Shown here in pieces: positions 61,434 to 64,000 of a stretch of 64,000 nt of DNA (within the stretch, counting starts at the first letter, position 1; each line of letters opens with the position of its first letter). The DNA comes from Fibrobacter succinogenes (GTDB lineage Bacteria; Fibrobacterota; Fibrobacteria; Fibrobacterales; Fibrobacteraceae). Where the stretch lies: NCBI GenBank assembly GCA_902762305.1, contig CACWNW010000008.1, forward strand, positions 62,001 through 126,000, in the 5' to 3' direction. The notes beneath the pieces were generated by a model. That model had not been told where the DNA came from. It searched no databases and saw only the letters and a program-made list of their open reading frames with translations. The translations under genes and the position numbers were made by a program.

Positions 61434-63085
61434 AAAAGTTGCTTCTTCTAGGATCGGTCGCCCTATTGGGTTGGTCATGCTCGTCGGCTCTCGACGAGTA
61501 TCCTCCCATCGATTTTGTAAAGGGGCCTGGAAGCGAGACCACGAACGGACATGCGCTCATTGATGGCAGGGCCGCTTCCTTTGCATCTATCGCAGTCCGC
61601 AAGGTGGACCACAAGGCGGAGAAGGCGGTCGAAGAGAACGCCCTCGTCGTGACCAATTTGTATGCGAGTGCAGAGGGTTACTTCGACGTGAATATTCCGA
61701 ACGACGGCAAGTACCGCCTTACGGTGGTGCACGACGGCGTCGCCTATACGAAGGTCGTTACGCGCAGCGACTTCGCCGAACCTGGCAAGGCGGATGTACC
61801 CGATACGGTTAACCTCGTGGCGACCGGCATTGTGGCCGGCATCGTGGATGTGCCCGAGGGTTCGTCTTCTGTCTGGGTGGGCATACTCGGTACCGACGTG
61901 CTCGTGAAGACGGATTCGAACGGCTGGTTTGCCCTCCCGGCGGTACCTGCAAATGATTCCTTGCAGCTCTATTTCGTAGACGAAAAATACAAGAAGGACC
62001 TGGGCGAAGAAACTTTGTATGTGCAGCCCATGGAGTCCGTGCTGAAGGACTACCGCTCTCTGGACGACGGAAAGGTTGTCGTCCTCCAGAAAGACGGCAC
62101 GCCTGCCGCCTATGCGACTGTCGCCCTCCGTGCTTCGGATGCGATGGTGGAAGAATATGCTGTACAGAACCAGATGGTCGATTCCTATTTCCGTACCGAT
62201 ACGAACGGCAAGTTCACCATGAAATGGCCCAAGAAGGGCGATTACCGCCTGACGGTCGTTTCGGATGGCTTTGCGTTCTCGAAGGTGTTCAGCGCGAAGG
62301 AACTGCCGGACCTTGATACCATCAAGCTTTCCGCAACGGCTTCGATTTCGAGTAAAGTAACGCTCCGCTCTTCTGCCGAATATGCGTGGGTGGGCGTATA
62401 CGGGCTCGATGTGCTTGTGAAGACGAATAACGTGGGCGCCTACGTGCTTCCGAATGTGCCTGCGGGCGATACGCTTTCGCTGTACTTCTTGACCGCCGAC
62501 AGCAATAGCCTCTATGCGGAATGGAAGACTGCCGCTGAACCTTACAGCACTCAGTTCTTGAGCCCTGTGATGGTCTTGCAGGATTTTGAAGCCGATGCTG
62601 ATGGCTGGTACCTGAATATCGATTCCCTCAAGAAGGGCACCGAATTCAAGACGGCAAATGTGAAAGCTGGCATCGAGAAGGATTCTATCCGCGGCTCCAA
62701 GGTGTTCCACGGCAAGTACAAGCTGGCCAACGACGATTACGCCTGGGCGCTTATCGGAACATCGTTCGAACATTACATGAACTTCGCCGCAATCGATTCC
62801 ATTGTGTTCTACGCGAAGGGTAATGGAAGCATTAGGCTTTCGCTCGAGAACTGGGTTTCGCCGACAGTCAACCTGAAGGCGGCTACGGACTGGTACTCGC
62901 TTTCTTCGAAGTGGAAACGCATCAGCGTGAACCCGGCGGAACTCTGCGTGGGCAGCGCTAACGAAGAAACCTGCTTTACCACGTGGAACGCGGTGAAGGG
63001 CGGCGTCAAGCAGTTCCACATATTCGTGGAAGGCGGCTCCGAGTTCTACGTCGACGACGTGACGCTCTACGGCGCATTGTTCTAA
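61430..63085 (+). CDS. Lipoprotein with carboxypeptidase-regulatory-like repeats
   Basis: 551 residues. Lipoprotein signal with lipobox LGWSC. Two long tandem units (about 35-205 and 205-375), each with an EGYFDVNIPNDGKYRLTVVHDGVAYTKV / TNGKFTMKWPKKGDYRLTVVSDGFAFSKV block followed by SSVWVGILGTDVLVKTDSNGWFALP / AEYAWVGVYGLDVLVKTNNVGAYVLP. The C-terminal about 170 residues (MVLQDFEADADGW, IDSIVFYAKGNGSIRLSLEN, FHIFVEGGSEFYVDDVTLYG) look like a carbohydrate-binding beta-sandwich of the CBM11/CIA30 type. ATGA overlap with the TIGR02147 gene implies a functional pair at the cell envelope. Confidence 0.78.
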   Translation: MKKLLLLGSVALLGWSCSSALDEYPPIDFVKGPGSETTNGHALIDGRAASFASIAVRKVDHKAEKAVEENALVVTNLYASAEGYFDVNIPNDGKYRLTVVHDGVAYTKVVTRSDFAEPGKADVPDTVNLVATGIVAGIVDVPEGSSSVWVGILGTDVLVKTDSNGWFALPAVPANDSLQLYFVDEKYKKDLGEETLYVQPMESVLKDYRSLDDGKVVVLQKDGTPAAYATVALRASDAMVEEYAVQNQMVDSYFRTDTNGKFTMKWPKKGDYRLTVVSDGFAFSKVFSAKELPDLDTIKLSATASISSKVTLRSSAEYAWVGVYGLDVLVKTNNVGAYVLPNVPAGDTLSLYFLTADSNSLYAEWKTAAEPYSTQFLSPVMVLQDFEADADGWYLNIDSLKKGTEFKTANVKAGIEKDSIRGSKVFHGKYKLANDDYAWALIGTSFEHYMNFAAIDSIVFYAKGNGSIRLSLENWVSPTVNLKAATDWYSLSSKWKRISVNPAELCVGSANEETCFTTWNAVKGGVKQFHIFVEGGSEFYVDDVTLYGALF

Positions 63086-63142
63086 TACTCAATTGTCATT
63101 GCGGGCTTCGTAGAGGCGCGGCAACCGCGAACCTGTATTGTC

Positions 63143-63173
63143 ATCCCCGCGCAGGCGGGGATCTCTTTTTTTT
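63143..63173 (+). terminator. Intrinsic terminator
   Basis: ATCCCCGC-GCAG-GCGGGGAT (63143-63162) then CTC and a run of T to 63173. Ends the regulator-lipoprotein operon. The preceding ATTGTCATTGCGGGC sequence matches the repeat near 3565. Confidence 0.9.
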
Positions 63174-63236
63174 ATAACCATTTCAAGCCCTTCGCAACTG
63201 CATAGGTTCTTTAATTTGTATATATTTTAGTATGCT

Positions 63237-63545
63237 ATGTTCAGGAAGATTTTTCTAGTCCTTGTCCTTTTCCAGATGTCCTTTGCGATGGACCCTTCTA
63301 TCGTGAAGGTCCTTGGGTGTCTGGAGAAAAAGCGGATGAGTGTCATTTCCGTCGAAAAAATAGACGGAAAAATCTATGTCAAGAAAGAGACCTGTAAGGA
63401 ATCGGATGTGATAGGCCCTGCTGCTTTTGACCCTGGAGTGTCTATCCTTGAATACAAACAAGACTGCTCGTTTCAGGAAAGGGATTATCTGAAAGGTGTA
63501 AAACACTCTCAAAGAAAGGGATTGCTGGGGGCGAAAAAAAAATAG
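63237..63545 (+). CDS. Secreted protein, N-terminal part, frame broken at a run of nine A
   Basis: 102 codons beginning with a signal-peptide-like MFRKIFLVLVLFQMSFA. The frame ends at TAG 63543-63545, immediately after A9 (63534-63542). The next frame is open without interruption to the window end, and its translation has the same character, so this is probably the first part of one gene needing eight A. AT-rich. Preceded by TTTAATTTGTATATATTTTAG, which contains a TATATT -10 candidate. I do not recognise the family. Confidence 0.55.
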   Translation: MFRKIFLVLVLFQMSFAMDPSIVKVLGCLEKKRMSVISVEKIDGKIYVKKETCKESDVIGPAAFDPGVSILEYKQDCSFQERDYLKGVKHSQRKGLLGAKKK

Positions 63546-64000
63546 CACTCGTGATTCTATAATCGTCCTTAAAAAGAATAAGGTCCTTTGGTCGTGTCCC
63601 CTGGGAGGGAAGAAAGTTGAAGACATTAGTGTTTTAGACCAAAGTAAGCTAGTGGTTGGCTGTTCTGACGATTTTGGCGAGCGCGATTTTATTGATACCC
63701 TCTGGCTATTGGATGATAAGTGCCGGTGGACTCTTTTTGAGCCTAACGCAAAAATGAATCCTGAAGGCTTTGTTGACGATTGTACCGTGTTTCCCGATAA
63801 ATTCGGGGCCAGTTCACGCTTTCTGTCGTATTACATAGGCAACCGAGATCCATATACGGTTGTTTTCGATTCGTCATGGAATAGACATTGGGGTACGTCC
63901 CTTTCATTTTGGGTAAACGCATCGGTGCGGGACGTTGGCTGCGGTTACCACTACGACTATGACTACTTCAATAATACGGATGATACGGATCCGTACAGGT
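63544..64000 (+). pseudogene. Continuation of the frameshifted secreted protein gene (runs off the window)
   Basis: Frame with codons starting at 63541/63544 is open to the last base. Its translation starts STRDSIIVLKKNKVLWSC and contains CSDDFGERDFIDTLWLLDDK, CRWTLFEPNAKMNPEGF, DDCTVFPD and SSWNRHWGTSLSFWVNAS, a plausible Cys-containing extracytoplasmic sequence with normal composition. No start codon and ribosome-binding site near its beginning make it a separate gene. One base fewer in A9 would fuse it to the upstream 100 residues. Confidence 0.5.

Noticed and set aside
1-64000. tRNA and rRNA genes
   Set aside because: I looked for tRNA-like arms and rRNA-like sequence in the gene-free stretches and saw none; a covariance-model scan would be decisive.

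Overview
The window reads as chromosomal DNA of a Fibrobacter-lineage bacterium (Fibrobacterota), a gut-type plant-fibre degrader. The evidence is: a C-terminal GH16 piece in the circularly permuted order known from Fibrobacter beta-glucanase; two lipoproteins with the Fibrobacter succinogenes major paralogous domain; a TIGR02147-type Fibrobacter paralogue; modular secreted enzymes (CE6, GH43, GH27, each with CBM6; CE1 with a CBM4/9-like domain; GH5) that mostly share one C-terminal module; and an otherwise Bacteroidota-like set of envelope lipoproteins. Housekeeping genes are GC-rich with C/G-ending codons. Several lipoprotein genes (about 4.3-10.0 kb and 63.2 kb to the end) are clearly more AT-rich and look accessory. 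No rRNA, tRNA, CRISPR array, phage gene or transposase was recognised.

Layout. 0-3.6 kb: tail of a GH16 enzyme, a hairpin-repeat array, alaS. 3.7-10.3 kb: five consecutive lipoprotein genes, bounded on both sides by directly repeated modules made of three 38-bp hairpins. 10.6-20.3 kb: a hemicellulose/side-chain locus (CE6 esterase, a 27-residue membrane peptide, GH43, a third hairpin module, CE1 esterase, GH27 alpha-galactosidase, GH5). 20.3-25.3 kb, minus strand: a trp operon in the order trpL-trpE-trpGD-trpCF with a complete classical attenuator; trpE carries an internal deletion and frameshift. 25.7-29.1 kb: an LplT-acyltransferase-acyl-ACP synthetase fusion. 29.1-36.1 kb, minus strand: a sigma54 activator, dapL and dapF (lysine/diaminopimelate), a BASS transporter, a metallo-beta-lactamase-fold hydrolase with an RDD protein, and a PD-(D/E)XK-like protein. 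36.3-36.6 kb: an array of four 42-bp hairpins. 36.7-37.7 kb: a lipoprotein.

38.0-55.1 kb, plus strand: a long, tightly packed housekeeping and envelope run: purA, a Crp/Fnr regulator, a PASTA protein, a TPR lipoprotein with a LolB/DUF4292-like lipoprotein, a large M6-like protein that has lost its zinc motif, a SUMF1-fold lipoprotein, an NlpE-like lipoprotein, a LytTR response regulator, lepB, an Ig-like lipoprotein, and dinG. 55.2-64 kb: an XPB-N-like protein, a mono-haem cytochrome c, a CE2 esterase, a membrane diguanylate cyclase, a small lipoprotein, a TIGR02147 regulator overlapping its partner lipoprotein gene, and an AT-rich secreted protein gene interrupted at a run of nine A.

The observations most worth following up are: the fixed-length hairpin modules (38 bp and 42 bp families) that share architecture and a non-palindromic core and sit at gene-module boundaries; the trp attenuator with tandem Trp codons; the broken trpE; the M6 pseudoprotease; and the A9 frameshift at the right edge.
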